This document shows, piece after piece, positions 13,224 to 24,774 of a stretch of 64,000 nt of DNA. The position numbers and the translations under genes were made by a program. Where the stretch lies: NCBI RefSeq assembly GCF_964275005.1, contig NC_092702.1, positions 34,569,316 through 34,633,315 of the forward strand, written 5' to 3'. The DNA is from Diadema setosum. Its lineage: Eukaryota > Echinodermata > Echinoidea > Diadematoida > Diadematidae. Position 1 is the stretch's first letter. Each line of letters opens with the position of its first letter. The notes beneath the pieces were generated by a model. That model saw only the letters and a list, made by a program, of their open reading frames with translations. It had not been told where the DNA came from and ran no database searches.

Positions 13224-14001
13224 TTGTTTTAGAGATGTGCATGGCAAATGATGCATCATATCAATCTATACCAATCCATTTGATGGTGTAATGATTGTAT
13301 CCTGTGATGCTAGATTTATATGCATTGCTAAGTTTTCCCTTTATTTTCTTGTCATATTCCATGTTCATGTGGAATTTTCATATACTACATTATTTTGATT
13401 AGATTTGATAAAGTCTGTACATCATTCCCCTCATCTTTCTCATTTGTTGTTTGTGACTTTTATTTGTATATTGTCCAAGACAGATTGGGGGCAAAAAAAG
13501 AATATACATATATACATGTATAGGCATCCCGAGTTCATACACAGTTCATTGACATCACAGATTCAATAACAATCCCTTCAAAATTCAATTTTGATAATTG
13601 ATTCAATTTGCTTGCCAATTTGTTAGTTTTTGTGTTCATCCTTACAGTATGTGCCCATTCAGGTGGATATATTATGATCATTTGTGTGTTCTGGGTCTAC
13701 AAACATTGATTACATCTGTATGTGATTGCAGATTCTGATGATTTTTGTTGTAATGCTGATTTAAACATTTGATTTGCCCTACATTTTATGATTTTTGGGG
13801 AAAGGAAATTTCTGCTTGTGTTATTGCTGCAGTAGTGACCATCAAATTTAAGCCGAATCTGTCCAACATTGATTGTGTAACGCATGGCTCTCCATACTCA
13901 TTGAAGATGAAGAAATGAAGCTGTGATAGAATCCAGTTCATGATATACAATGAGTTCTTGGGCACTCATTGGTGCAACTGTTCTCTTTTTGTAGGAGAAA
14001 G

Positions 14002-14007
14002 AATAAA
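14002..14007 (+). terminator. candidate poly(A) signal (AATAAA) for the RNF4-like gene
   Basis: First canonical AATAAA downstream of the TGA on the plus strand. Confidence 0.35.
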
Positions 14008-15756
14008 ACATGGAAACTAGCTCTCCACACAATATAGTACATGGATGAATGATATATGTACAAGAAACAAATATTGTATAAACTTTGATTCACATGTTTG
14101 CACACTATTTATGTAAATGAGAGAAACGATACTGTATGAGGTGTAGGAATACTAATTCAATGTTATTTGCAATAACCAAGTTTGCTTCCAGGCTCATCAT
14201 GGAGTAGGGAGTATACAGATTGTAAGTGAATTACAGAACAGAGAAGTTTCTCCTACTCAAATGAAAGTAGGAGGTTCACTGCTGTGCTAAGGATTTTCCT
14301 TTTTTGTCTTTGTCTTTGTCAGTCCAATTACTGCAAGAGGTTTTCATAATATTCTTGTTCTGTCCTTTAAATCTTGAATCCCTCATGTTAGGCATATTCA
14401 AATGACTTGTTTATTGAAATGAGAGAAGTTTCTCCATTATGATGTATTCTGGATGCTAATACAAGAGCACTGATATGTCTAGTAGATATTTTATTTATTT
14501 CCCTAATCATACCCTACCTTCTTTTTCTTTAGTATGAAAACTTGACATACCGTGTATGTCATGATATTCCTTGATAAGGATAGGTATTTCCTGTTTATAT
14601 ATTTACCTTTATGTACCAAGAGCTTGGTAGATGGATTTACCGAGAAAGACCAGATGTGATATACGATCCAGTACAGGGTTTGTGATGTGAAATTTGTAGT
14701 CAATCTTAAATGTGAATAATCTGTAAGATTCACATAGGACTATTGATTTGCCACTTCTCGGTTTACATTTGTTTTATATGTAGAATACACTTTGTTAAAC
14801 ATTCAGTGAAACATGTATCTCAGCTCAGGTAAGATAGATTGAAGTGAAACTCCTCAAGACTTTCTTGTTTTTCATGATGTCAGCAGAGGCCTGACCAGCC
14901 GCTTGTTTCTATTCCGTTCATCCATGCTCCTCCCATTGTGGAACCATGTTGCAGGATGCCCTCCTCCTTGGCTGCTCCATCCTCAGCATCCGTCACCATG
15001 GATACGCACATCATCTTTCTCCTCGTATTAGCTTTACTGGGTACCTTCCATTTAGATGCAGAAACACAGCAGCGAGGTATTAATAGCAATAATCTAGGAT
15101 TTTAGTCACTGCTGTGGGGCAGAAATCTAAAAACAGATCAGTAAGAGTTTTCCCTCAAATGCATGTTTTATAAAACACTGAAGGATTGAATACAGAAGAG
15201 TAGGAACACCAGTACTATCCTTGCATTGTTTAAAATAGAATCTAACAACAGGCCCCATACCCTGTGGCTCATTACCAGTTAAAACAGAAGTTCTGAGTGA
15301 GCCATGTCACAGACTGTTAATGTCAGTGATGATGTTACTCAAAACAGCTGCATGGTGAGGCAACAGTAGAAATATGCAGCTCTGTGCCAAGAGCACTTTC
15401 AAGTAGATAAACTATCTCATCCATTCCTCCTGTAGACAGTGTCACCATTTTATTCATTTGTTTCTAGCATTTATTGGGGGGAGAACATTTTCATCAAGTC
15501 TCCAAATAGCATATATTTGACACAGGATGCATCAAAGATGTAAATTTTTCTTGTGTTCCAAGTGAAAATATCCCCAAAGGCTGTAATGCGTACCCAAGAT
15601 GTATGTATATATGAATAAAATTCTATAGATGTTGATGACATGAGAGAGTATCTGTGTTGAATTTCCAGGAAAAAAAAAAATGGGAGAGTTAGTGTACATG
15701 TGTCTGTAAGACCGTCATGAAGATATGAATACCAATAGTGTAGCAAAGAAACTACA

Positions 15757-16012
15757 GCATTTGAAGAGTTTGTTTGCAAAAACCGATAAGTCCATTTTTG
15801 AAGATTTTGAAATACGGTCTCTGTCATAAAGTACAAAATAATACTTTTTAAATGATATATTGGTCAGTACATATAAAGGTATATTTTTGAAGTTATAGTC
15901 AAAAGAAGCAAAAATTTTCTTATTCTCTTTATTTTTCTTGACCTTTAATCGCAAATATCTCCATTTGACAAATATGGACTTATCGGTTTTTGCAAACAAA
16001 CTCTTCATAAAT
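15757..16012. repeat. foldback MITE with long terminal inverted repeats
   Basis: Left end GAAGAGTTTGTTTGCAAAAA, followed by CCGATAAGTCCAT, is repeated exactly in reverse complement at the right end (ATGGACTTATCGG to CTCTTC at 16006). The exact inverted arm is about 33 bp, with weaker symmetry inside. No ORF and no clear target site duplication, so the superfamily is undecided. Confidence 0.75.
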
Positions 16013-16334
16013 GTTAAACTTCCATGTATGTACTGTGTCATGTGAGTATGTGTGCATGTATGTACAAATGCATATACATGGAAAAAGTAAACGAGTAAAT
16101 ATATGTGTCTGTGTATGAATAGGACTAATGTATGTATGTATGTGTGTATTTAAATATGTGTGCTTGTGTACAGGTGCATAATGATGTGTATGCGTATATG
16201 AGTTTGTGTGTATAGAGGTTATGAATTAAGATATTGTACATGTTTATGTTATTCACATGTAAATGGATAAAGACGAGCTTGAAAACCAAGTATGCCTTGG
16301 CAATAAGCACATGTCACTCCAGCCTCACATCGTA

Positions 16335-16335
<1 letters not shown>

Positions 16336-16365
<30 letters not shown>
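16336..16365. repeat. (CA)n microsatellite
   Basis: About 15 uninterrupted CA units. Confidence 0.95.
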
Positions 16366-16367
<2 letters not shown>

Positions 16368-17675
16368 GATTACTCCCTTACAGTGACTTAATCATGATTT
16401 AACAAAGATAAAGTCTCATTTGGAGAAATGTGAACTGAATGTGCACTTTAAGTGTAAAAGTTGGTTGAACTTCTTACTTTGTACCCTCGTGATGAAGAAC
16501 AGAATGCATAAAATGCTAAACCTTCATTTCACAGTGGTATAGGAAATCAGGCATAAAGATATTGGAGTTCATTATATTACTACCCGTAAATTGTAGAAGT
16601 ACACTTGTAGAGTTGGGAGTGCTCTCTCCATGTACTTGGGCAAACTGGAAGAGATATGATCGTGGTGTTAATTGCGTGGTGGTGACGGTATACTATTTCT
16701 GGTGCTGTCTTTGGTTTGAGTAGGCCTAGTTTGTCTTTGGGTAGGTTGCTTGTGATTGGTGGCAATGGTGGTGCAAATGTTTGTGCGTGTTTGAGTGTGT
16801 GTATGTGTGCGCGTGTGTGTGTGCGTGTGTGAGTTCGGACACATTTTGTTTTTGTGTTGTTTGTTTATTAAGCATATTGCCTTTGCTGGGTAAGCAAGTC
16901 ATAATTGCTTTTATACAACACCCTACAAAGAATGTAGCTATCCGATTGGTCGATTGCCCATCACGTGACATGCAGTTAAAAGTTCCATTGCACGCTGCCG
17001 CTGTCAGCCGTACAATTTTGTTTGAGCAAAAATGGATACCTGTATTTCACGGCTGGCATCACCAATTTCCATCAACTCTCGTGTTACGATTGACTCTAAG
17101 TTTTTGTTCCATTGCACGGCTCTGATGTCACAATAAACACTTGAATTGCTGGTACTGATAACACTTTATCCAATATCGCACGCTGAAACTCATCAGAAGT
17201 TGAACTGTGCAATACTCTATGGAAAGAACTGGAAAAGATGAACTCTATTTGCACGATCTGTTAGTTCATCATTGTCTATGTATTTATTTTATGGCTGTCT
17301 CTCTCTGTGCAGCCTTGATGAAATGGCAACTGTTCTTAGGGCGTAGGGAAATCGTTTTGTCCGACACGTACGCCACCGGTTCTGGTATATCTACTGTACA
17401 TTCTTCCATGTTGGAATGCAATAAAAATAGTGTCGCCATGGGATAAGTACTGCTCTGATACTAATGCTTCTGAAACATAGTTGACAACCTGCCAAAACAG
17501 CTCCTCAAACCCATATCAAATATTCTATTAATGCTAAAGACATTCGATGTATATAAGGGTATTCTAGACACTCTGAATCTCATTTCAACGCTCACTGTTA
17601 TCCCCAAGGACATTCTGTGTTTGTGTGTGCGGTCCTGAGCGTTCAAAAGGAAAGAAAGTCCACTTCTTTTATAAT

Positions 17676-17726
17676 ATAAATATAATATAATATAATAATA
17701 ATATATAATATATATAATAGTAAACA

Positions 17727-17765
<39 letters not shown>

Positions 17766-17818
17766 TATATACATACATATATATATATATATTACATGGT
17801 TTAGATATATATATATAA
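17676..17818. repeat. AT-rich microsatellite
   Basis: (AT)n and (AATAT)-type simple sequence, over 95% A+T. Confidence 0.9.
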
Positions 17819-18722
17819 TATAAATCTATACCTTATGATGATCATAACTGTAATACAGAACATTATCTCACCCACCCCACGACATGCTGATAACTGCAAG
17901 CCAGCTGTTAACTAAGTTGTGCCACAAGGATTGCATTGATCTGTTCGAGATACCCTAACTAACCCACTTCCAATATTTTCTTCATCTATTTTGCACACTG
18001 TCTTATCTTCTTTTACGGGGATTTAGAAGATGTCAAAGTTTTCAGATGGATTTTAAAATTCAAAATGCCCTCTATTGGAAGCCCAATCAATTTTGCTGAA
18101 ATTGTACCAAGAGATGAAAGTTATTTGGTGACAGAATGTTATTTGTCAAAATCTATGAATAGATAGCCTATGTATATTTGCGTTTGTAGTTGTGTTATGA
18201 AGTATCAGGATTCCAGTGAATCATTATTCAAACCTTCAGTGCCTACGATCAAACTTTGATTTTTTTTTTCTCAAATGCAACGTGCTTGGCTCTCTGGAAA
18301 TCCCGTTTTTTCTGTCCATCTGCCGTTCTGTCCGCCTGTCTGCCTAACTGTGCGCACGTCTGTGTAACTGTTTATCTGCTTGTGTCGCCGTTTACGTATC
18401 TTTTACTGTCTGCGTGATTTTTCATTTTCCATTGTCCCCACCCTTCTTTATCTGTGTCTTTCTTCTTACATTGTTTTTTTTTTTTTCTCTCGCTTGTTTT
18501 TCGTCATTGTGCGACTTTGATGGATTTGTGAAATGTAATGTTAATGGAATGAGAGGAGGAATGGATATTGTTTCTACCTTGCTCACCCCTTTTTCTCACT
18601 ATGTACATGTATCTGGACATGAATGTTCTTATCCGTCTTAAACTGAAGCTGCCGTTCTCTAAACGCCAACAGAGAACGACATTGCAGCTGTGTCATAATT
18701 TCAGCTATGTGTTTTTCAATTA

Positions 18723-18728
18723 TTTATT
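18723..18728 (-). terminator. candidate poly(A) signal for the unknown gene, copy 1
   Basis: TTTATT on the plus strand reads AATAAA on the minus strand. It lies about 300 bases past the 3'-exon acceptor at 19030, in the same relative place as the AATAAA of copy 2 near 36780. Confidence 0.4.
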
Positions 18729-19030
18729 TCCGAAAGGCATCAAAAAATATAATATAGTTGAGACGCTTCGCCAACTCTTCATCCACCATCCTCATATCCC
18801 TCGTCCTCTTGGCAGCTTATCTCCACCTCCTCTCCTCCTCCTCCTCCTCCTCCTCTCCTCAGCCTTCTTTTCCTTCTCCACCCTTCTCAACTCCAGCCGA
18901 ACTTTGACTCTTCATCCTCCTTCTTGGTCAATCATCGGCTTTCTCCCTTTGGATGACGTCAGTTTTTGTCTTGACGTCACATGCGCGAAGTTCTCTGTCC
19001 ACCATTAGTGTTTGCGCGCTGTGAAATCTA
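18729..19030 (-). CDS. unknown secreted-protein-like gene, copy 1: last exon (end of coding plus 3'UTR)
   Basis: The minus strand shows a clear acceptor, TTTTACTTTACAG, before 19030, conserved in copy 2. Joined to the exon ending at 19203 (phase 1), the coding sequence continues for eight residues (V, then DFTARKH) and stops at TAA (19005-19007). The rest would be 3'UTR down to an AATAAA at 18723-18728. It contains two TGACGTCA motifs and a purine-rich CTC/GAG simple repeat (about 18826-18860). In copy 2 the homologous DNA instead has a 66-codon open frame from an ATG at 36469, so the frame here is uncertain. Function unknown. Confidence 0.4.
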
Positions 19031-19202
19031 CTGTAAAGTAAAACAAACATAATAATGAAATATGTCATTCTATACTATCGTATTATCGTCCAATCTGAAC
19101 ACACAAACACGCGGACATTATGATCGATCACACTCGGTGCATACTGTGAAGAAATGTTGCAGATTTTTACACTCATATCAGTTGTCAAAGCTTGCTTAAT
19201 AC

Positions 19203-19554
19203 CTCTCTCTTCTGCCTGGCCAGCTTCGTCTTGTTCATGTGGCCTGAGTTCGTCCCCACTCATAGTCCTAGATCTAGATCGGCTCTTGAGTTTTGTCAAG
19301 CGGATAGGAGCTGCCCTCAGAGTCCTCGCCGCACCTTCTTGGTCTTCCAGGTCGAAAGCGAAGTCGCCTGCTCGTGACCGTGGTCGAAGGAAGACTGAGT
19401 TAGGAAGATCGCAGTCGGAGATGTCGAGGTAGGAAGAGTTGTTGTCGTTTGTGAAGACGGCTGTCGCCTCGAAAGGACGAGGAACACGAAGTGAAGGATC
19501 ATTCAGCAGAACTATTAAGAATACATATAACACGAAATATTTGGACATAAACAT
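19203..19554 (-). CDS. unknown gene, copy 1: exon with signal-peptide-like start
   Basis: An ATG at 19554 opens a frame whose first residues, MFMSKYFVLYVFLIVLL, look like a secretion signal (one Lys, then a hydrophobic core). Acidic and then basic stretches follow, including DLPNSVFLRPRSRAGDF, GAARTLRAAPIRLTKLKSRS and TMSGDEL. The exon would end at donor AGAGAG|GTATTAAG (19203/19202), giving 117 codons plus one base. Spliced to the next exon this makes a 125-residue protein. A second reading is possible: the exon may begin at 19467 (after CTTTCGAG) and be spliced from the conserved block at 19613-19735, which stays open in the same frame. The region from about 19467 down to 19203 is 75-80% alike in copy 2, but upstream the signal-peptide part is not kept there. 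I recognise no family; a secreted peptide precursor is a guess from the hydrophobic start and basic pairs. Confidence 0.4.
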
Positions 19555-19612
19555 GCTACCGTTTAACTTGAAAGGTCAATAACTATACTAAGTAGATATT
19601 CAAGGGATCTAC

Positions 19613-19735
19613 CTGATCTATCTGAGCAAGTCTCCATACTGCGAACAGTCCCCGCGTTGACGTCACTATAGGTGTAGAAGAGTGCACAGGGCAGTGATAG
19701 GCGGCAGGCGCCAGTGGTGACGTCACATTGTCCAG
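19613..19735 (-). other. unknown gene, copy 1: candidate upstream exon (5'UTR or coding)
   Basis: On the minus strand an acceptor TACCCTTTTTGCAG precedes 19735 and a donor ATCAG|GTAGAT follows 19613, bounding a 123-base block. A homologous block with both splice sites kept (TACCCTTACTGCAG and GGCCAG|GTAGG) stands in copy 2. In this copy two frames are open; the one in phase with the next exon begins LDNVTSPLAPAAYHC. It contains two TGACGTCA motifs. Being conserved together with its splice signals argues for a real exon, but whether it is coding is unclear. Confidence 0.4.
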
Positions 19736-20344
19736 CTGCAAAAAGGGTACCACCTTTAAAAAGGATTATGAAAATTGTAAGGAAAAGGATGTTTACGAAA
19801 ATCGAATTTTTGGTATGTAAATGCCAAATGTCCCTAAAACTGCCCTTTAGTATTATGATTATAGTATTGTCGGGAACGCAAAGGGGGATTCCCATCCAGC
19901 CCTCACGCACCCCTCTCTCTTCCCTGAAGATTTCCTCATAGCAGAAGATTGTTCAAAGCTTTGGTTCTTTCACTGGTACGGGTATTACACCAAAAAATTC
20001 TCTTGCTCGCCTGCAAAATCATCAGTGCACTTTAACCACTTTATTTCACCGAATCCTGGTACCCAAGAGCCACACCTGTCTGCCTGTCTGAGGCGTTACT
20101 TTACAAATGTTAATAATTATCCTTCTTATTAATTGCTTTCAGTCCTGTTCATTTTGTCATGCATCATAGTTATATTAAACTGTGTTTTCAGTACTAAAAA
20201 AAGTTTACACCCAAATATCTAAATATTACTTTCGAAAACTAAGCGAAAATTCCTATTAGACAGCAGTTTCTCTTCTATTTTATTACACTGCCTTATCCAT
20301 ATAATAAGATGGTGGTTGTAGAAAGACGCCCTACCCCACCTTCA

Positions 20345-20374
20345 CCCCCCCCCCCAAAAAAAAGGGGGGGGGGG
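20345..20374. repeat. mononucleotide hairpin C11-A8-G11
   Basis: A run of 11 C, then 8 A, then 11 G. The C and G arms are perfectly complementary, so single-stranded DNA or RNA could fold into a GC-only stem with an A loop. Could be partly an assembly artefact. Confidence 0.85.
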
Positions 20375-20751
20375 TCCGTAATAGTAAGCTTGGTGTTTTC
20401 AAAACGACTGAAGATTTCGTTCCAAGAAAGTTACGTAAGTTTTGTTCTTGAAATTAGTGACATGGATCCATTTGTTTGGCATCATAATGACACTTAAAAC
20501 AGCCCCAAGAATTTCTTTTGGTTATTTGGTGTCAGGATAGCGACACACGTGGCTAAAACGTTTGCATTTGAATTGTTCAAAGTCTATGGGTCCGGAACAT
20601 CAAGGAAGCAAACAAGATAATAATTAGGCGTTTTCATTATCACTGACGCTTAAGTCTTAACCTGGAAAAAAAAAATCTTTAAGATCTGCAATGATCTTTA
20701 CATCTCATTTCGGCGATTTGTTGATATATAATTTGTATAGAGCTTAAACGC

Positions 20752-20790
20752 TTTGTTTTGTTTTGTTTTGTTTTGTTTTGTTTTGTTTGT
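20752..20790. repeat. (TTTTG)n microsatellite
   Basis: Seven to eight pentamer units. Confidence 0.95.
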
Positions 20791-21212
20791 TTTGTGTGTT
20801 AGATAATGAACATGTCGTGTGTTGTCATACCGGGACATATCACAACCATCTCTCTCCGTAACTGGGACAAACAACATTTCGGGTGCTGAAAAGCGATTCT
20901 TCGACACATACTCGTCGCCGTGCTTTATCTCCCTGCATTCCGATGTTGCCGGTATGCGACAAAACGTCTCCATGATATCAGAACTTCCTTGATCGAGCAC
21001 GCTGCAAACAAAGTTAAAGATCTCTTCACGGATGGCTCACTATTGGCTCCAACAAATTCTCGACATGTCCCACACTTCTCATGTAAACACATATTAAAAT
21101 CATCCTAGTTTGAAATAATGCCCTAGCTGTACTCCAATCGGAAATAAGATCACAAAGAAATACATTTATACTTTATGAGAATTGGATAAAGAAACAGTTA
21201 AAAGGTTACAGC

Positions 21213-21446
21213 TCGTTATTCCGAAGGTTCGTTATTCCGAAGGCTCTTCAGTCCGAAGATTCGTTATTCCGAAGGTTCGTTATTCCGAATTTCATTTTCG
21301 GATTAACAAATCTTCGGAATAACGAACCTTCGGAATAACGCCACAAATGTTCGGATTAACGAACCCTTTGTCATTTTCGGATTAACGAACCTTTAGGTAT
21401 AGGCAATTTGTGTGTTTCGGATTAACGAACCTTCGGAATAACGAAC
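21213..21446. repeat. foldback cluster of TTCGTTATTCCGAAGG units
   Basis: The first half holds four or five direct units of about 16 bases (CGTTATTCCGAAGGTT) and the second half holds their reverse complements (CGGAATAACGAACC and CGGATTAACGAACC). The whole therefore folds into a long imperfect hairpin. The unit itself contains TTCCGAA-type partial palindromes. No ORF. Probably a non-autonomous element or satellite seed. Confidence 0.75.
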
Positions 21447-23574
21447 ACCACCCTAATGAACATGAGTTCCTTCCAACAACAACAAAATATCAGTGGGTGG
21501 TCGCCATTGATCAACTCGACTTTATGAACATTTAACAATTTTTAGTGAACGGTTGGAGGTTTCATAGTCAACCTCGTTCCCAGTTGAACTAATAGATGTG
21601 GGTTAGACGTTCCTTCAATTCCATACACGGCGTTTATGTCAGGTCTTCATACGGACAGGAGCTGGGATCTTTAGGTTTCATGTGGAGGTAAATTGATGCC
21701 AGTCTAGATGTATCATTAGCCTAAAACACGATATGTGAATGTCGCTATCACGCACACTGCATGTTCTTCTAATATAAGTTGTCTGTCTTTATGTCCTTCC
21801 CTATAGCTCCTCTCTCTCTCTCTCTCTGACTCTCTCTGCGTCTCTCTTGTCTTATGCTTTCGTTTTCTCTTTTCTCTGTTCTCTCTTATCATTCTCTGTA
21901 ACTCTCTCCTCTCATCCCCCTCCCCTCCCCGTGACTATATCATATTCTTTTTCCCCTCCTCGTCTTTCCTCGAATCAATCATCCCCCAGCTGAGCATAAT
22001 TATCTACAGCTATTTACATGTCTGGAGCAATTATGTGCACACGTTGGTTGTCATCTATTTCAAATGTCGGTCTCTGTATGTTTTCAAGCTGCGTCTCTAA
22101 GTGTCGTACACACATGGATGGTAGACAAATCGAATTAAATATAAAATCGTGGATCCGTTTTCAATCACAATGAAAATCTTTCTTCATAATTATCTTTTCA
22201 AGTACGTGATCGCAGCAAATTTTCCATGGTCATTTCTGCGAATCAGTGCCTGTCTATATTGAACACGGATATTGGTAAAGGAGATGACACAGAAATTTGG
22301 TCTCTCACAAAGATGAAAAGAAATGATAAAGATCGTGTTCTCAGAATTATGTGAGACATACCTTATACAGTCCTTTCAACAGGATGTACGTATACACGAC
22401 TTCATTCCATAAATCACCACGTCTTGTTTGGTTCCATTCGGCTTTCTGGCTTTCAAAGCGCCAAACCAAATTCTCTTATCTTCTGATCATACGAAAATAT
22501 AAATGATAACCGGTCCGAAAGCATTGATGGGTGATTGATGTTAAAGAGACAAAGTTGTCTGGTGACTATAATCTCGAAAATATTGACGCAGTGAATCGAT
22601 GTGAAGCATTGATACAAGGTTCTGAGTAAATTTGTTTTAGATCTCCAGGAGAACAGGATATAAGACGTGAAAAATCATTATTTGGGGAAAGAAAGGTTAG
22701 TTTTACTTTGTTCACACGAATCGGATGATCACACAGTGATGTGGTATTTATGCCATAGTGCCTATGAGATCCTCAAGAGCATATCAGATCGTTATAATCA
22801 TCGGAATCAAGAAACGGGAAGTGAACTCACTTGTTCAAACAAATACTATGTACTTCGACTAATAGATGGATGAGAAGAATCATTCCATCCACAAGAGCAG
22901 TTAAGTGTAAGTTTGAATGAAGAATGTTGAAGGATCATTTCCCTTTTCCTCTCCCCCCCCCCTGCCGATACTCGTCATCTCCAACTTCCTAAGTTCCTCC
23001 TCCATTTTTATGGTTAACGTTTTTCTTTTTTTACACTATTCATATCATCCAATTTTTCCCTGTCTTTCCCTTTACTTCTCTCTTTCTTTCTTTTTATTTT
23101 CTTCTTCTCTTCTTCTTCTTTTTTCATCTTTGACCGAAATTACAGCAAGATTTTCGAGCGGCTTGGAGAATCGAATTATTGCAAAGCGCACGATGGTAAC
23201 AATGGTAATATCAGTTGTTATTATTACCATCATAATTTTGGGCAATTATTATTACTGATATGATGGACATTTACTTAATGGTTTTTAATGCTATATGTAT
23301 CCATTGCATTGCATTGTATTTACTACCATTATCATAATTAAATCTTAAACCATTACATTGATGTAGATGGTAATAAGGGATATTTCACAAGAGGCAGCCT
23401 CTTCATCGGTGGCACTGATCTCCCAGGGTAAGCTGTTTGTGAGTCCCAGACCCTCACCACAACATTACTATACAGAGTGTCGATGCATTTTATCTTGATG
23501 CATGTTTAATGTCAATAGCAATACTCACCATTAATATGAGACCCGCAGAAGTAATGACTTTCATTTGTTTAAAG

Positions 23575-24113
23575 TTAACTCCACTTGTCTTTTACTCAAA
23601 AATCTGTCAGATTTAGCTTTCCTGTGGTCTGGAACTCATTACCAAATAACGTTAGGTTATGTCAAACTTTAAGATTGTTCAAAAAAATCCCTCAAAAGGT
23701 TGTTATTACTGAATTATTCAATTATTCATGGAAAGTTGATCTCCATTATTTGTATTCAAATATCTTTGTATTTGTGAATGTGTGTATGTATGCTTTTTGT
23801 ATGTGTTTCCTCTTTAATCTGATTTGTTACAACACATGCCAGTGAAATTCCTCATTAGAAGGTTCAAGAGAACTTACCTCCTCACAAGGCTTCTAAAGCT
23901 TCCTTCACGTTCTCTTTTTCATTTCACATTTGACTTTTACCACAGGCTGTATTCGTCAGTTTAATGTTTAAGTGCGTTATTCTGTTAATTTGTTATGTCC
24001 ATTATGTTATACATTCTTCATTGTTCTTATTGAATTGTACGCTTTGCATTTATGTATATATGCATTGCATGATTTTTATCTTAGAAATGAATAAACGAAC
24101 TTGAACTTGAATC
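23575..24113 (+). mobile_element. non-LTR retrotransposon 3' fragment (CR1/L2-like LINE)
   Basis: The frame at 23588 on encodes KSVRFSFPVVWNSLPNNVR followed by LFKKIPQKVV. This matches the conserved C-terminal signature of CR1/L2/jockey-type reverse transcriptase ORFs (FPVVWNSLP, then a short-spaced LFK basic segment). After the ORF ends, the 3'UTR runs to AATAAACGAACTTGAACTTGAA (24089-24112), a short tandem-repeat tail typical of CR1/L2-like elements rather than poly(A). The reverse transcriptase catalytic domain is absent, so this is a 5'-truncated dead copy. Confidence 0.75.
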
Positions 24114-24212
24114 TTTTCCAGACACTGCTGACTATAATGCGGTGCGACTCTGGCGTGATCTCTGGCTAAAGGAAGTGCAACAATGCGTATAGAGATCATT
24201 CTAGACTGATCA

Positions 24213-24242
24213 ACTGAAATAAACTGAACTGAACTGAACTGA
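24213..24242. repeat. (GAACT)n short tandem repeat
   Basis: AAATAAACTGAACTGAACTG-type repeat. It may be the 3' tail of a second degenerate retroposon just downstream of the LINE fragment. Confidence 0.6.
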
Positions 24243-24438
24243 TGTTTCCCTTGACAGCCAACTTCTCAACTATTCTGGGATTTTTGTTCAAGACCAGGAA
24301 CACTTATACAGTTATAGTTTAAGTTACCGATTTATTGCAATTTGTCCTGATGGACAATGGATCCGTGACACTTCGTGCTTTACCACTGTGAAATGCTAGA
24401 AGATAGCAACCATTGAATTGTTACTATGAGTATATTCA

Positions 24439-24774
24439 CAGGGCCGGCGCAGTGTTTTCAAAAGTGTGGGGGCCCACTCCGGGTTTCATGAGCTAACAAG
24501 CGAAGAGAAAAAAAAAAAAGGTCCTCAGCTCATTCTCTCCCCTCCCATTTCCGGGTGTTATAAAAAAAAAGGTCTTCAGAGAAAACACATAACCTTACCG
24601 CCGCCATACTTCAAGATCTCTATCTATTTCTATTCTAGTGCCACTTACGTACTTCCGGGTTGAAAAAAAAAGTGTGGGGGCCCAAAGTGATGACACCTTA
24701 TGTATTCCTTTGTATGGTACACAAAAAGTGTGGGGGCCCGATCCCCCACGGCCCCCACGGATGCGCCGGCCCTG
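24439..24774. repeat. hAT-like non-autonomous element
   Basis: Starts CAGGGCCGGCGCA and ends TGCGCCGGCCCTG, perfect 13-bp inverted ends of hAT type. Inside, AAGTGTGGGGGCCC occurs three times (near 24461, 24671 and 24727). The flanking octamers tatattca / tatctaga agree at 5 of 8 positions, which could be a decayed 8-bp target duplication. No ORF. Confidence 0.75.

Larger units (their letters stand above)
11952..14025 (+). other. RNF4: probable 3'UTR of the RNF4-like gene
   Basis: After the TGA no AATAAA is seen until 14002, so the 3'UTR may be about 2.05 kb. It carries an inserted MITE at 13103-13223. The length is an inference; an earlier non-canonical poly(A) signal could shorten it. No other gene is recognisable here. 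Confidence 0.4.
14026..18719. other. gene-free stretch with repeats
   Basis: No convincing coding sequence. Contains a 256-bp inverted-repeat element (15757-16012), a CA repeat and an AT-rich microsatellite block. The region 16940-17110 is less repetitive and has a CCAAT-like box next to a CACGTG E-box near 16960, but no gene could be attached to it. Confidence 0.55.

Noticed and set aside
17461-17778. 105-codon ORF over an AT microsatellite
   Set aside because: Tyr/Ile repeats arise from the (AT)n tract; not a gene.
18568-19008. 146-codon ORF on the plus strand
   Set aside because: Antisense to the last exon of the duplicated unknown gene; largely poly-Leu/Pro from a CTC repeat.
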